Assembly (NCBI RefSeq): GCF_943192945.1
Contig: NZ_CALPCE010000001.1
Coordinates: forward strand, 124,001-188,000
Source of the DNA: Anaerocaecibacter muris
GTDB lineage: Bacteria > Bacillota > Clostridia > Christensenellales > Pumilibacteraceae
Length of the DNA: 64,000 bases
Direction: 5' to 3'
Shown: piece by piece, positions 41,891-51,222 of the stretch
Layout: every line of letters begins with the position of its first letter
How positions within the stretch are numbered: the first letter of the stretch is position 1
Made by a program: the position numbers and the translations under genes
The notes under the pieces: model-generated
Seen by the model: only the letters and a program-made list of their open reading frames with translations
The model's database searches: none
Told to the model about the DNA's origin: nothing

Positions 41891-43429
41891 ATGAACGATT
41901 ACGGCAAATTGAAGAGCGGCACGGATATTCGCGGACGCGCGATTGCGTCGGAGGGTAAGCCCGCCGTACTGACAGAGCAAGCCGTATCCGATATTGCGAG
42001 CGCGTTTGCGCTTTGGATATCGCGGCGCATAGGAAAAACGCGTTGCAAAATCGCGGTAGGCAGGGACAGTCGCCTTACGGGCGAAGCGTTTACCCGTACC
42101 GTTATTGCCGCGCTTAAATATTCCGGTTTGGAAATATTCGATTGCGGGCTGTTTTCCACGCCTGCGGCTTTCCTTACCACGCAGTTCCCGTCGATGTCGG
42201 CGGACGGCGCGATTATGATAACGGCGAGCCACCACCCCAAAGATATTAACGGTCTTAAATTTTTCACGCCCGACGGCGGAGTCAATTCCTCGGAATTGAA
42301 CGAAATAATAGAGCTTGCCAACGCGGGCGAAAAACTATCGACTATTTCGGTGTCGACTATTGTGCGCCGCGATTTTATGCGGTTGTACTGCGACGCCATG
42401 ACCGACGCTATACGCAAGGGCACGGGTTTGTTTTTGCCGCTTAAAGGCATGAATATAGTAGTGGACGCGGGACACGGCGCGGGCGGATTTTTTGCCAAGC
42501 GCGTGCTTGAACCGCTCGGCGCGGACACTTCCGCTTCGCAATTTTTGGAGCCGGACGGAACGTTCCCCGCGCATCCGCCCAATCCCGAAAATGCGGAGGC
42601 CATGCAGTCGCTTAAATCGCGAGTGACGGAGTCGGGCGCGGATCTCGGCATAATATTCGACGCGGACGTCGATAGGTGCGCCGTAGTAACGTCGGACGGC
42701 ACGGAAGTAAACAGGTGCAGACTTATCGCGCTTGCCGCTGCCATGATATTGCCCGAACATCGGGGCGCGACGATTGTAACCGATTCGGTCACGACGGAGG
42801 GGTTGCGACGGTTTATAGAGAGCAGGGGCGGAGTGCAAAAGCGGTTCCGTCGCGGCTACCGCAATGTCATTGACGAAGCGAAACGGCTGTGCGATAGCGG
42901 TGTCGATGCGCCGCTCGCAATCGAGAGCAGCGGACACGTCGCGTTTGCCGAACATTACTTCTTGGACGACGGCGCGTATTTTATCGCCAAAATTCTTATC
43001 ACGTTTGCCAACCTCAAAAAACAGGGCAAGGACTTGACCGATCTTATCGCAGATCTTTCGTCGCCGCTCGAAGAAGCGGACATACGTCTTAATTTCACTT
43101 GCGAAAACTGGCGCGAGCTTGCCGACAAAATAATGCCGCGGCTCAACGGTTTGGCGGAGCGGCTTTTGCGGCTTTCCGAGGATAATTACGAGGGCGTGCG
43201 CGCTTACGTATCGCATGCCGACGGATATTTTATAGTGCGCACGAGCGTGCACGATCCCGTTTTACCTATATATATAGAGTCCGACAAGGTCGGCGGAGCG
43301 CGCTCAATCGCGCGGTTCCTGTATTCGTTCCTCAACGGGTTTACGGGTATAGACTGCTCGCCGCTTGCGGAGTTTATCGGCGAGGACGAAATTGCGGAAA
43401 ACGTCGAGGGCTACGACGTCGCGCCGTAA
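41891..43429 (+). CDS. Phosphohexomutase (phosphomannomutase/phosphoglucomutase family)
   Basis: 512 residues, start after GGGAGGAC. Interconverts hexose 1- and 6-phosphates through a phosphoserine. Visible: GTDIRG at the N-terminus, the phosphoserine loop TASHHPKDINGLKFF, magnesium loop DADVDRC, sugar-binding ESSGHVAF, and a C-terminal phosphate-binding domain. Sequence alone does not separate glucose from mannose specificity. Followed after 58 nt by transketolase, which suggests one carbohydrate operon. Confidence 0.9.
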   Translation: MNDYGKLKSGTDIRGRAIASEGKPAVLTEQAVSDIASAFALWISRRIGKTRCKIAVGRDSRLTGEAFTRTVIAALKYSGLEIFDCGLFSTPAAFLTTQFPSMSADGAIMITASHHPKDINGLKFFTPDGGVNSSELNEIIELANAGEKLSTISVSTIVRRDFMRLYCDAMTDAIRKGTGLFLPLKGMNIVVDAGHGAGGFFAKRVLEPLGADTSASQFLEPDGTFPAHPPNPENAEAMQSLKSRVTESGADLGIIFDADVDRCAVVTSDGTEVNRCRLIALAAAMILPEHRGATIVTDSVTTEGLRRFIESRGGVQKRFRRGYRNVIDEAKRLCDSGVDAPLAIESSGHVAFAEHYFLDDGAYFIAKILITFANLKKQGKDLTDLIADLSSPLEEADIRLNFTCENWRELADKIMPRLNGLAERLLRLSEDNYEGVRAYVSHADGYFIVRTSVHDPVLPIYIESDKVGGARSIARFLYSFLNGFTGIDCSPLAEFIGEDEIAENVEGYDVAP

Positions 43430-43487
43430 CGCCCGCGCGTTGCGCAACGGACATAAACTTATCAACCACCTTAAAAGGAGTACATAA

Positions 43488-45506
43488 ATGACTAACGAAG
43501 AACTTACCGTATCGACTTTAAGAATGTTATCGACGGAAGCTATCGAAAAGGCGAAGAGCGGACACCCCGGTATTTGCCTCGGCGCCGCGCCTATCGGCTT
43601 TACTCTGTTTGCAAAGCACTTGAAGCATAACCCCAAAGACCCTGCGTTTTTCGACAGGGACAGGTTTGTTCTTTCTGCCGGACACGGATCGGCGTTGTTG
43701 TATTCGCTGTTCCACGTTTTCGGCTACGGTCTTACCAAAGAGGACTTAATGCGGTTTCGTCAGCATACGTCCAAGACCCCCGGTCATCCCGAATACGGCG
43801 TGACGGCCGGCGTGGAAGTTTCCACGGGTCCGCTCGGACAGGGCGTTGCGAACGCCGTCGGGTTTGCGCTTGCCGAACGCGTGCTCGCGCGCAGATTCAA
43901 TAAACCCGATTGCACGATTGTCGATCATTACACTTATGCGCTGTGCGGCGACGGGTGTATGATGGAGGGTATCGAGAACGAAGCGGCGTCGTTTGCGGGC
44001 ACGCAAAAACTCGATAAACTTATCGTGTTGTACGACAGCAACCGCATAACGATAGAGGGAAGTACCGACCTTGCGTTCACGGAGGACGTCGGCAAACGTC
44101 ACGAGGCGCTCGGCTGGCAGGTTCTTCGCGTAAACGACGGCGAGAGCATAGACCAGATTTCCGCGGCGATAACGCTTGCCAAAGCGGAAAAACAAAAGCC
44201 GTCGCTTATTATCATCAATACGACTATCGGATACGGGTCGCCGCTTGCGGGCACGTGCAAGTGCCACGGCGCGCCGCTCGGTGCGGACAATATTAAAGCG
44301 CTTCGCAAGGCGCTCGGCTACAAAACGCCTGCGTTCGACGTTGCGCCGCAAGTCACGGATTATATAGCGGAGCTTGCGCCCGCGTTTGCCAAGTACGAGT
44401 CCGACTGGAACAAAGCGGTTAAGACGTACAAAACCAAATATCCCGAGGATTACGAGGAGTTTCAGCGTTGGCGCAAAGGCAATATCGATTTTGCCGAGCT
44501 CGATTGCATTTACGACAAGCCGCAAAAGGACGAGGCGACGCGTGCGTCGTCGCAACGCATACTTAACGCCATTGCGGAAAAGAACCCGTTTGTAGTGGGC
44601 GGGTCGGCAGACCTTGCCACGTCCAACATGGTCGTAATCAACGACGGCGGCGATATGTCCGCCGAGGAAGGTGGACGCAATATTCACTTCGGCATACGCG
44701 AACACGCTATGGGCGCGATATGCAACGGCATGTATTTGCACGGTGGACTGTTGCCGTTCTGCGCGACGTTTACCGTTTTTGCCGATTATATGAAATCGGC
44801 GATACGCATGAGCGCGCTTATGAATATTCCCGTTGTGTACATACTTTCGCACGATTCTATCGGCGTTGGCGAGGACGGACCGACGCATCAGCCGATAGAA
44901 CAGTTGGAAATGTTGCGTTCTATTCCCAATATAAAAGTATTCCGCCCTGCGGATTCCAAGGAAACCGCCGCGGCTTACGAGTCCGCATGGACGGGCAAGA
45001 GTCCCACTGCGATAGTGCTGTCCCGCCAATCGCTCAAACAGCTCGACTGCACGGGTACCGACGCGCTTTACGGCGGATATATCGCCGCCGACAGCGATAA
45101 GGAAACGCCCGACGTTATACTTATTTCCAACGGTTCGGAACTTGCGCTCGCACTCGACGCGAAAAAGCGGCTTGCCGCGGACAAGATCGACGCGCGAGTC
45201 GTGAGCATGCCGTGCAAAGAATTGTTTGATATTCAGACCGTCAAATACCGCGAATCCATACTGCCGAGCAACGTGCGCGCACGTGTGGCGGTAGAGGCGG
45301 GGCGTTCCGTCGGTTGGTATAAATATGTAGGCTTGGACGGCGAGTGCTGTTGTATAGACACGTTCGGCATGTCCGCGCCCGCAAACATCATGTTTGAAAT
45401 TTGCGGATTTAATACCGACACCGTGATTAAGCTCGCTAAAAAGACCATTAAAAACTGTGCGAAAGCGGAAGCTCTTATAGGCGCGGCGAAAGAAAATGAC
45501 CAGTAA
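43488..45506 (+). CDS. tkt: Transketolase
   Basis: 672 residues, full-length single-chain transketolase of the non-oxidative pentose phosphate pathway. AAAAGGAG precedes the ATG. Motifs: [33 protein letters not shown], the thiamine diphosphate motif GDGCMMEG, the [12 protein letters not shown] pyrimidine-domain motif with catalytic histidine, and DLATSN. It also supplies erythrose 4-phosphate, a substrate of the shikimate pathway encoded just upstream. Overlaps the YfbR-like gene by 11 nt. Confidence 0.97.
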   Translation: MTNEELTVSTLRMLSTEAIEKAKSGHPGICLGAAPIGFTLFAKHLKHNPKDPAFFDRDRFVLSAGHGSALLYSLFHVFGYGLTKEDLMRFRQHTSKTPGHPEYGVTAGVEVSTGPLGQGVANAVGFALAERVLARRFNKPDCTIVDHYTYALCGDGCMMEGIENEAASFAGTQKLDKLIVLYDSNRITIEGSTDLAFTEDVGKRHEALGWQVLRVNDGESIDQISAAITLAKAEKQKPSLIIINTTIGYGSPLAGTCKCHGAPLGADNIKALRKALGYKTPAFDVAPQVTDYIAELAPAFAKYESDWNKAVKTYKTKYPEDYEEFQRWRKGNIDFAELDCIYDKPQKDEATRASSQRILNAIAEKNPFVVGGSADLATSNMVVINDGGDMSAEEGGRNIHFGIREHAMGAICNGMYLHGGLLPFCATFTVFADYMKSAIRMSALMNIPVVYILSHDSIGVGEDGPTHQPIEQLEMLRSIPNIKVFRPADSKETAAAYESAWTGKSPTAIVLSRQSLKQLDCTGTDALYGGYIAADSDKETPDVILISNGSELALALDAKKRLAADKIDARVVSMPCKELFDIQTVKYRESILPSNVRARVAVEAGRSVGWYKYVGLDGECCCIDTFGMSAPANIMFEICGFNTDTVIKLAKKTIKNCAKAEALIGAAKENDQ

Positions 45507-46077
45507 ATTTTTTGCGTTTCTCGACAGAATGAAACTGATCGACAGGTGGGCGCTTATGCGCAACACGTCGGTCGAGGACGTCGCGCAACACACTATGCAA
45601 GTCGCAATGATAGCGCATGCGCTATGCGTTATCGAAAACACTCTGTGCGGCGGTAAGCTCGACGCGAATAAAGCGGCGGTGCTTGCGCTGTATCACGAAA
45701 GCGCGGAGGTCGTGACAGGCGACTTGCCCACGCCCGTCAAGTATTACGACGACGATATAAACAGAGCGTACAAAAATATCGAACACCGCGCCGAGCAAAA
45801 GTTGATAAACACTTTGCCCGAAGAACTTAAAGCGGCGTTCGCGCCGTGCGTAACGCCCGAAAAGTCGAGCGCGGAATACGTGTTTGTAAAGCGTGCGGAC
45901 AAGATGAGCGCGCTCATTAAATGCGTCGAGGAATTATCGGTCGGCAATAAGGAGTTTGAAAAAGCATACGAGGCGACTGCGGAGAGTTTAAAGTCCGTGC
46001 CCGAAAAATCCGTCGCGTACTTTTTAGACACGTTTATCCCCGCGTATTCCATGAGTTTGGACAGCTTGCTCGATTGA
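45496..46077 (+). CDS. yfbR: YfbR-like 5'-deoxynucleotidase (HD domain), with HE in place of HD
   Basis: 193 residues. It removes the 5'-phosphate from deoxyribonucleoside monophosphates in characterised relatives. Good match along its length to E. coli Yfb[32 protein letters not shown], and the C-terminal [13 protein letters not shown]. The metal-binding HD pair is His67-Glu68 (YHESAE) where YfbR has YHDASE; the later conserved Asp (KRADKM) is kept. Activity may be retained with an altered metal site. Weak ribosome site, so it probably relies on coupling with tkt. A terminator follows at 46135. Confidence 0.88.
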   Translation: MTSKFFAFLDRMKLIDRWALMRNTSVEDVAQHTMQVAMIAHALCVIENTLCGGKLDANKAAVLALYHESAEVVTGDLPTPVKYYDDDINRAYKNIEHRAEQKLINTLPEELKAAFAPCVTPEKSSAEYVFVKRADKMSALIKCVEELSVGNKEFEKAYEATAESLKSVPEKSVAYFLDTFIPAYSMSLDSLLD

Positions 46078-46134
46078 AATCGCTTTATCGAAGTGACTTT
46101 TATAGCAAGTAACGGCAATTAAAATCAAAGTAAC

Positions 46135-46175
46135 GAGGTTATTCCGTTAAGTAACGGGATAACCTCTTTATTTTG
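46135..46175 (+). terminator. Terminator of the phosphohexomutase-tkt-yfbR operon
   Basis: GAGGTTATTCCGTTA (46135-46149) pairs with TAACGGGATAACCTC (46152-46166), a 15-bp stem with one G-U pair, followed by TTTATTTTG. Confidence 0.85.
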
Positions 46176-46185
46176 TAGGTTTTTG

Positions 46186-46194
46186 TGTTATGAT
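46186..46194 (+). promoter_or_regulatory. Extended -10 promoter of a tiny transcription unit
   Basis: TGTTATGAT: an extended TG then TATGAT at 46189-46194. No good -35 at 17 bp (CTTTAT). A start near 46201 would place the AAAGGAGGT ribosome site at 46212-46220 in a short leader. Confidence 0.5.
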
Positions 46195-46224
46195 GTAGGT
46201 GAGTTCGAGATAAAGGAGGTTTGT

Positions 46225-46293
46225 ATGCGGTTTAACGAAAAATTAAAGGAACTGCTTGGAGTGGGGGATCTTATCGCTTTGGGTATGATTTGA
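46225..46293 (+). CDS. Possible 22-residue peptide or gene remnant
   Basis: ATG at 46225 with a near-perfect ribosome site (AAAGGAGGT, 4-nt spacing) opens a 22-codon frame reading MRFNEKLKELLGVGDLIALGMI. It begins like many XRE-type helix-turn-helix proteins (MxFNEKLKEL), then stops. A shift to the frame of 46284 would continue as YDLTVFEAKTVNEV to a TAG at 46325, so a frameshifted remnant is as likely as a true peptide. It lies between two terminators behind its own -10, so it may be expressed alone. The whole 46078-46403 gap holds only this unit and the two terminators. No function can be assigned. Confidence 0.35.
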   Translation: MRFNEKLKELLGVGDLIALGMI

Positions 46294-46362
46294 CTGTTTT
46301 TGAGGCTAAAACCGTAAACGAGGTGTAGAGAAATGACTGAATGAACAAAAAGATCGCAAAGC

Positions 46363-46390
46363 AAAACCGTGTTGACGAAACACGGTTTTT
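46363..46390. terminator. Bidirectional terminator
   Basis: AAAACCGTGTT (46363-46373) and AACACGGTTTT (46379-46389) form a perfect 11-bp stem with a 5-nt loop. T-runs lie on both strands: TTTTT on plus, ending the small unit, and TTTTG on minus, ending degV. Confidence 0.85.
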
Positions 46391-46403
46391 AGTTTACAAA
46401 TTA

Positions 46404-47270
46404 TTATTTTTCCGTTCGGCTGTCGCCTGTAAAGAACAGTGCGACAGTGCCCGGTCCAGAGTGACTGCCTATAACAAAGCCGAGCGGCATTATTTTTACG
46501 AGAAGCCCGAATTTTTCGGTTATCGCGTCGGCTACGAACTTTGCGTCGTCAAAACAATCGCCGTGGGTGATGTAAATGGTTTCGCTCTCTTTGTTGTAGC
46601 GTTCGGAAATTTTATCGATTAACGCAACGAGCGATTTTTTGCGCCCGACGACTTTTTTAATAGGCACGAGCCGACCGAGTTCGTCAACGTGTAAAACGGG
46701 TTTTATGTTGAGCAGGTTGCCGAAAAACGCCGAGCCTTTGCTCAAACGCCCGCCGCGCGCCAAGTATTTTAAATCGTCAACTACAAAGTAGTGTATTACG
46801 CGGTCGCGTATTTCGTCGGCGTACTTGCACGCTTCGTCAAACGTTAAGCCGCTTTTGCATTTTTCCGCGACGAGCGTAACGAACAAGCCTTCGCCGCCCG
46901 ACGCGCATTTGGAATCGACGACGTAAACTTTATTCGTGTTTGCCGCATTAAGTTCTTCGGCGACGCGTTTAAAGTTTTCGTAAGTGCCCGAAAGCACGCT
47001 CGCAAACGATAAATAAAGCACGTCTTTGCCTTGCGCAAGCAGGTCGGTCAAAAACTCGCGCGCGGTTTGTTCGTTTATCATGGACGTGCTTGTGCGCGCG
47101 CCGTTGCGCATAGCGTCGTAAAACTCATGAAATTCGAGCTGATTGGCGTCGTCCTTGCCGTAACCTATGTCGTTGACGAAATACATCATGTCCAGCGATT
47201 GAACTTGCATTTCGCGCAACAGTGTTTTGGGCAGGTCGCACGTACTGTCGGTAGCAATAACGTAATCCAT
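46404..47270 (-). CDS. DegV family fatty-acid-binding protein
   Basis: 288 residues; AAAGAGGT before the ATG. DegV/FakB proteins bind a fatty acid and present it to the FakA kinase so that exogenous fatty acids enter lipid synthesis. Hallmarks: TDSTCDLP at the N-terminus, RTSTSMI (lipid head-group site), LSGTYENF, VDSKCASGGEG, DDLKYLARGGRLS, ITHGDC, and the C-terminal IGSHSGPGTVALFF. Last gene of the minus-strand group; fakA is not in the window. Confidence 0.93.
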   Translation of the reverse strand: MDYVIATDSTCDLPKTLLREMQVQSLDMMYFVNDIGYGKDDANQLEFHEFYDAMRNGARTSTSMINEQTAREFLTDLLAQGKDVLYLSFASVLSGTYENFKRVAEELNAANTNKVYVVDSKCASGGEGLFVTLVAEKCKSGLTFDEACKYADEIRDRVIHYFVVDDLKYLARGGRLSKGSAFFGNLLNIKPVLHVDELGRLVPIKKVVGRKKSLVALIDKISERYNKESETIYITHGDCFDDAKFVADAITEKFGLLVKIMPLGFVIGSHSGPGTVALFFTGDSRTEK

Positions 47271-47330
47271 AAAATACCTCTTTAATAAATTTTTAGGGGC
47301 GGGTTGCGCCGACGGTTTAATCCATAAGCG

Positions 47331-47840
47331 TTATTGCAAGAAAGCGGGGGACAGATCAACGCCGGCGTTTTGTTCGAGTTCGAGCACGAACAACGCGCGG
47401 ACATAGCCGCGGTCGAACGTCGTGGAGTGGACGTAAAACTGTTTGCCGTAATAGTATCGGGCAAGACTGTAATACTTGGAGTTGGTGTGTAGCGCGACTG
47501 CTTTTGCGCCGTTATCTTTGGCGTAAGTAATAGCGGCGTCCAACAGAGCGGATCCGAAGCCCGTATTGGATATTTGCGGGCTTACGCCGAACCTATAAAC
47601 GTACCACAGTTCGTTGGACAGCTTTTTGATGCGTATTGCGCCGACGAGCGATCCAAACCGCTCGACGACGAATACCGCGTTTTCCCGTATGTCGTGCAAC
47701 GTGGATTCTATGGTCTCCTTTAACGCTTTAACTTCGTACTTGACATGCAAGTCCTCTTGATACAGCGAAAAAGATTCTTTGGTTATTTTAAGCACGCTGT
47801 CCGTGTCTTCGTCCGTGGCGCGCCGTATGGCAAGATACAT
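47331..47840 (-). CDS. GNAT family N-acetyltransferase
   Basis: 169 residues, GGAG before the ATG. A GNAT fold is suggested by the N-terminal IRRATDEDTDSVLKIT, the central FVVERFGSLVGAIRIK, and the acetyl-CoA-binding stretch RFGVSPQISNTGFGSALLDAAITYAKDNGAKAVAL. Substrate unknown. It lies between argF and degV in the arginine cluster, where neither argJ nor argA is seen, so a glutamate N-acetyltransferase role is possible but speculative. Housekeeping protein or small-molecule acetylation is equally open. Confidence 0.82.
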   Translation of the reverse strand: MYLAIRRATDEDTDSVLKITKESFSLYQEDLHVKYEVKALKETIESTLHDIRENAVFVVERFGSLVGAIRIKKLSNELWYVYRFGVSPQISNTGFGSALLDAAITYAKDNGAKAVALHTNSKYYSLARYYYGKQFYVHSTTFDRGYVRALFVLELEQNAGVDLSPAFLQ

Positions 47841-47913
47841 TGTTTTCTCCGTTTAAAGAGTAGGGTGCGGCGGCTCGGCAACATACAGCCGAACGCCGAC
47901 TGTTACGGCACGG

Positions 47914-48861
47914 TTATTTTTTGCCCATCAACAGGCACATAACGGCTTTTTGCACGTGCAGGCGGTTTTCTGCTTCTTGAAAAATTATGGAGTGCGTGGA
48001 GTCTATAACGTCCTCCGTGACTTCCTCGCCGCGGTGCGCAGGCAGGCAGTGCATAAACACCGCGTCTTTTTTAGCCATGCCCAAAACTTTTGCGTTGACC
48101 TGATAGGGCATAAGCGCCTTTTCTTTTGCGGGGTCTTTGGCTTGTCCCATAGAAAAGAACACGTCGGTATACAGCGCGTCTGCGTCGGTCGCGGCTTCCT
48201 CAACGTTGTCGGTGACTGTGACATTGCCGAATTTTTGCGCCGCTTCCGTAATTTCGGGATTGGGCTGGAAACCTTTGGGCGCGCAAATACAAACGTTCAT
48301 GCCCGTTTTTGCGCCTGCGAGCATAAGCGAGTGCGCCATATTGTTGCCGTCGCCGAAGTAGGCGAGTTTTACGCCGTTAAGCTGACCGTAGGTTTCGTAT
48401 AAGGTGAAAATGTCCGCAAGCGCTTGGCAGGGGTGAAAATCGTCGGTAAGCCCGTTTATGACCGAAAAACTTCCGTACTTGGCAAGTTCTTCTACGTCCG
48501 ACTGTTTGAACGTGCGTATCATAACGCCGTCAATGCCGTACCGCGAAAGCACGCAAGCGGTGTCGTGTATGGTTTCGCCTCTGCCGAGCTGAATATCGTT
48601 GCTCGATAAAAACAAAGAGTTTCCGCCCAGTTGTTTAATACCCATTTCAAACGACACGCGCGTGCGCGTGGACGATTTGGTGAATATCATGGCGAGGGTT
48701 TTGTTCTTTAAAAGTTCGTGTTTTTTGCCGCGATGAAACGCGGTTTTGAGCGAGTTGGATAAATGCAAAATTTCGTATATGTCTGCGGCGGAATAATCCA
48801 AAAGGTTGAGCAGGTGTTTGTGCTCGATTCTGCCCTTGGGCTTGTAGGATGAAACGTCCAT
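47914..48861 (-). CDS. argF: Ornithine carbamoyltransferase
   Basis: 315 residues; GAGGAG before the ATG. Makes citrulline from ornithine and carbamoyl phosphate. Carbamoyl-phosphate site SSTRTRVSFE; DDFHPCQALADI; and HCLPAHRGEEV for ornithine binding, with the catalytic Cys. It has its own promoter (48958-48986) downstream of the argD terminator, so it can be expressed apart from argCBD. An anabolic role is inferred from context, since no arcA or arcC is nearby. Confidence 0.96.
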   Translation of the reverse strand: MDVSSYKPKGRIEHKHLLNLLDYSAADIYEILHLSNSLKTAFHRGKKHELLKNKTLAMIFTKSSTRTRVSFEMGIKQLGGNSLFLSSNDIQLGRGETIHDTACVLSRYGIDGVMIRTFKQSDVEELAKYGSFSVINGLTDDFHPCQALADIFTLYETYGQLNGVKLAYFGDGNNMAHSLMLAGAKTGMNVCICAPKGFQPNPEITEAAQKFGNVTVTDNVEEAATDADALYTDVFFSMGQAKDPAKEKALMPYQVNAKVLGMAKKDAVFMHCLPAHRGEEVTEDVIDSTHSIIFQEAENRLHVQKAVMCLLMGKK

Positions 48862-48907
48862 AATGCTCCTCGTATATGTAGATGTTGATAGGAATTAGCA
48901 AAATTAA

Positions 48908-48986
48908 AATTGCCGCGAAACATCGGCAATTAACGACTTTTTAAGTCTTATGTTATCATTATAACATTTAAAACAGAATAAGGCAA
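48908..48986 (-). promoter_or_regulatory. argF promoter, overlapping inverted repeat and leader hairpin
   Basis: Read on the minus strand: -35 TTGCCT (48981-48986), 17-bp spacer, -10 TATAAT (48958-48963). A perfect 7-bp inverted repeat (ATGTTAT, 4-nt gap, ATAACAT; 48950-48967) overlaps the -10 and could be an operator. Further down the leader, AATTGCCG and CGGCAATT (48908-48931) form an 8-bp stem followed by T-rich sequence, resembling a weak attenuator. An ArgR/AhrC box is plausible by context only; the bases do not match a consensus I can state with confidence. Confidence 0.55.
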
Positions 48987-48997
48987 CCGAAATAGCA

Positions 48998-49040
48998 AAC
49001 AAAACCCGCGCTTTTTGCCGTTGCGACGACGGGCGCGGGT
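48998..49040 (-). terminator. Terminator after argD
   Basis: On the minus strand ACCCGCGC (49033-49040) pairs with GCGCGGGT (49004-49011), with TTTTGTTT after the stem. It lies just beyond the argD stop and separates argCBD from argF. Confidence 0.7.
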
Positions 49041-49051
49041 CAAATTGCTTA

Positions 49052-50245
49052 TTATACGTTGGTAGCGGCGCAAATTTCGTCGAGCGCGGCTATAAGCCCG
49101 TCGATCTCCTCGCGCGTGATAGTAAGCGGCGGAACAAGTCTTATCGTGTTATTGCCCGCAACGTTTACCAAGTACCCGCGTTCGCGCAGTTTGCCCTCGA
49201 ACGCCGCGGCGGGGATTTTGGGAGAGAGCTGTATTCCGCGCATAAGTCCTATTCCGCGAATATCCGTGATAAAGTTGTACTTGGAAAAATGCGCGAGCCG
49301 TTCGCCCAAATATTGTCCGACTTCCGCCGAGCGTTCGAGCAGTCCGCCCTCGGTCAAGATCGTGAGCACCGCGTCAGCCGCGGCGCAGGCGAGCGCGTTG
49401 CCGCCGAACGTCGAGCCGTGATCGCCGAGCGCAAACGCCGTTCCGACTTCCTCGGAAGCGAGGCATGCGCCCATGGGTATGCCGCCCGCTATCGCTTTTG
49501 CCAGCGTTATTATATCGGGCTTTATTCCGAAATGACTGAAAGAAAACAGTTTGCCCGTTCTGCCCATGCCGGTCTGCACTTCGTCGAGTATAAACAGAAC
49601 GCCTTTGGACTTGCAAAGCGCGTATGCGTTTACGAGGAAATCATTGGAAAACGGTCTTACGCCGCACTCGCCCTGCACCGTTTCGAGTATTACCGCGCCA
49701 ACGTCGTCGGTGAGCTTGGTTTTAAAATCGTCGAAATCGTTGTATTTGAATGTTCCGAACCCGTCGGGAAGCGGGGAATATACGCGGTGTTGATTGGCGT
49801 TGCCCGTAGCGGTAAGCGTGGCGAGCGTTCTGCCGTGGAACGCGCCCTCGGCGGACAGTATGCGCTTTTCTCCGCCGTTGTTTTTAAAATATCGGCGAGC
49901 CAGCTTGATTGCACATTCGTTGGCTTCCGCGCCCGAATTGCACAAAAAAACGCGCGAAAATCCGGACGCTTCGCACAGCTTGGTTATATATTCCGATTGC
50001 ACGGCGGTATAGTAATGATTGGATACGTGCATGAGTTTGTGCACTTGATCGCATACCACTCGGGTGTATTCGGGGTGGTTATATCCGAGTATGTTGGTCG
50101 CTATGCCCGCAACGAAATCGACGTACTTGTTGCCGTGTACGTCGTACAGGCAGTTGCCTTCGCCGCGCTCGATAGCGATGTTGTCGCGCGTGAAAACGGG
50201 CATGTAGTGCGTCGCTTCGGCTTCTTTGATTTTATTGAAATTCAT
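49052..50245 (-). CDS. argD: Acetylornithine aminotransferase
   Basis: 397 residues; AAAGGTG before the ATG. PLP enzyme converting N-acetylglutamate semialdehyde to N-acetylornithine. Class III aminotransferase marks: FVAGIATNILGYNHPE, NSGAEANECAIKLAR, LDEVQTGMGRTG, and the PLP lysine in ITLAKAIAGGIPMGA. It follows argB by 9 nt in the order C-B-D common in clostridia. Confidence 0.96.
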   Translation of the reverse strand: MNFNKIKEAEATHYMPVFTRDNIAIERGEGNCLYDVHGNKYVDFVAGIATNILGYNHPEYTRVVCDQVHKLMHVSNHYYTAVQSEYITKLCEASGFSRVFLCNSGAEANECAIKLARRYFKNNGGEKRILSAEGAFHGRTLATLTATGNANQHRVYSPLPDGFGTFKYNDFDDFKTKLTDDVGAVILETVQGECGVRPFSNDFLVNAYALCKSKGVLFILDEVQTGMGRTGKLFSFSHFGIKPDIITLAKAIAGGIPMGACLASEEVGTAFALGDHGSTFGGNALACAAADAVLTILTEGGLLERSAEVGQYLGERLAHFSKYNFITDIRGIGLMRGIQLSPKIPAAAFEGKLRERGYLVNVAGNNTIRLVPPLTITREEIDGLIAALDEICAATNV

Positions 50246-50254
50246 TATTCACCT

Positions 50255-51124
50255 TTAATTGTCTTTTTCGATCATAGTTCCCACGCCGTCGTCGGTAAAC
50301 AGTTCCAAAAGTATGGAGTGGGGAAGCGTGCCGTTAAGTATGAATACGCTGTTTATGCCGCGTTCGATTGCGTCTATACAGCTTTTGGCTTTGGGTACCA
50401 TGCCGCCCGAAACGGACCCGTCATCTATCATTTTGCGCAACGCCGACACGTTGATGCGCTTGATGAGCGAATCGGAATTGTCCTTGTTTGCCATAATTCC
50501 GTCAATGTCGGACAGAAACAGCAGTTTTTCGGCGTGCATAGCCGCGCCGATAGCCGCCGCCGCAACGTCCGCGTTTACGTTGTAACTGTTGCCCTTGTCG
50601 TCAGTCGCAATGGACGCTATAACGGGGATAAACTCGTCCTTTGCGAGTATTTCCAAAAGTTTGGCGTTGATTTCGGTTATTTTCCCGACAAAGCCGAGTT
50701 CGGGGTCAAGGTTTTCCGCTTTTATAAGCTGCGAATCCTTGCCGCAAAGCCCTATCGCTTTTACGCCCATGGAGTTTAGCTCGCCGACAATGTTTTTGTT
50801 TATTTTTCCGCACAAAATCATCTGCGCGACTTCCATTGTCTGTTCGTCTGTGACGCGCAAGCCGTTTTTGAACTTGGACTGTATGCCCAGCCTGTCGAGC
50901 AGTCTGTTTATTTCGGGTCCGCCGCCGTGCACGAGTATGGGATTAACCCCCACTATTTTAAGCGCGGCGATGTCTTGCAATATCGTCGTCGTTACGGCTT
51001 CGTCGTTCATGGCGTTGCCGCCGTACTTGATGACCAGCGTTTTGCCCGAATATTTGCGTATGTAGGGCAGTACTTCGCAAATTATGTTTGCGCGTTCTAT
51101 CGTGGATTTGTATGCGTCGTTCAT
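50255..51124 (-). CDS. argB: Acetylglutamate kinase
   Basis: 289 residues. Phosphorylates N-acetylglutamate, the second step of arginine synthesis. Motifs: VIKYGGNAMND, VHGGGPEIN, and the C-terminal SGGMVPKAKSCIDAIERG. The ribosome site is weak (GAGAACG). The 103-nt gap to argC holds two direct repeats and no gene. Confidence 0.95.
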   Translation of the reverse strand: MNDAYKSTIERANIICEVLPYIRKYSGKTLVIKYGGNAMNDEAVTTTILQDIAALKIVGVNPILVHGGGPEINRLLDRLGIQSKFKNGLRVTDEQTMEVAQMILCGKINKNIVGELNSMGVKAIGLCGKDSQLIKAENLDPELGFVGKITEINAKLLEILAKDEFIPVIASIATDDKGNSYNVNADVAAAAIGAAMHAEKLLFLSDIDGIMANKDNSDSLIKRINVSALRKMIDDGSVSGGMVPKAKSCIDAIERGINSVFILNGTLPHSILLELFTDDGVGTMIEKDN

Positions 51125-51190
51125 GTCGTTCTCGCTTGCGATTGAATTTGTTTATTTGGTTGGTCGTCACCGAGTATTCGTAAAAGTTCG

Positions 51191-51222
51191 GTTGTCGTAA
51201 CGTGTTATCTGTTGTTGTAACG
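51191..51222. repeat. Two 12-bp direct repeats in the argC-argB gap
   Basis: GTTGTCGTAACG (51191-51202) and GTTGTTGTAACG (51211-51222) differ at one base and are spaced exactly 20 bp, about two helix turns, so a protein could bind both on one DNA face. No gene or clear promoter lies in this 103-bp gap, where argJ often sits in related arg operons. Confidence 0.5.

Noticed and set aside
43746-45641. Long open frame on the minus strand (631 codons) opposite transketolase
   Set aside because: It mirrors the codon bias of tkt and has no ribosome site or recognisable domain; tkt on the plus strand is certain.
46341-46622. 93-codon plus-strand frame overlapping degV
   Set aside because: It overlaps the terminator and the 3' end of a clearly identified degV on the minus strand, with no ribosome site.
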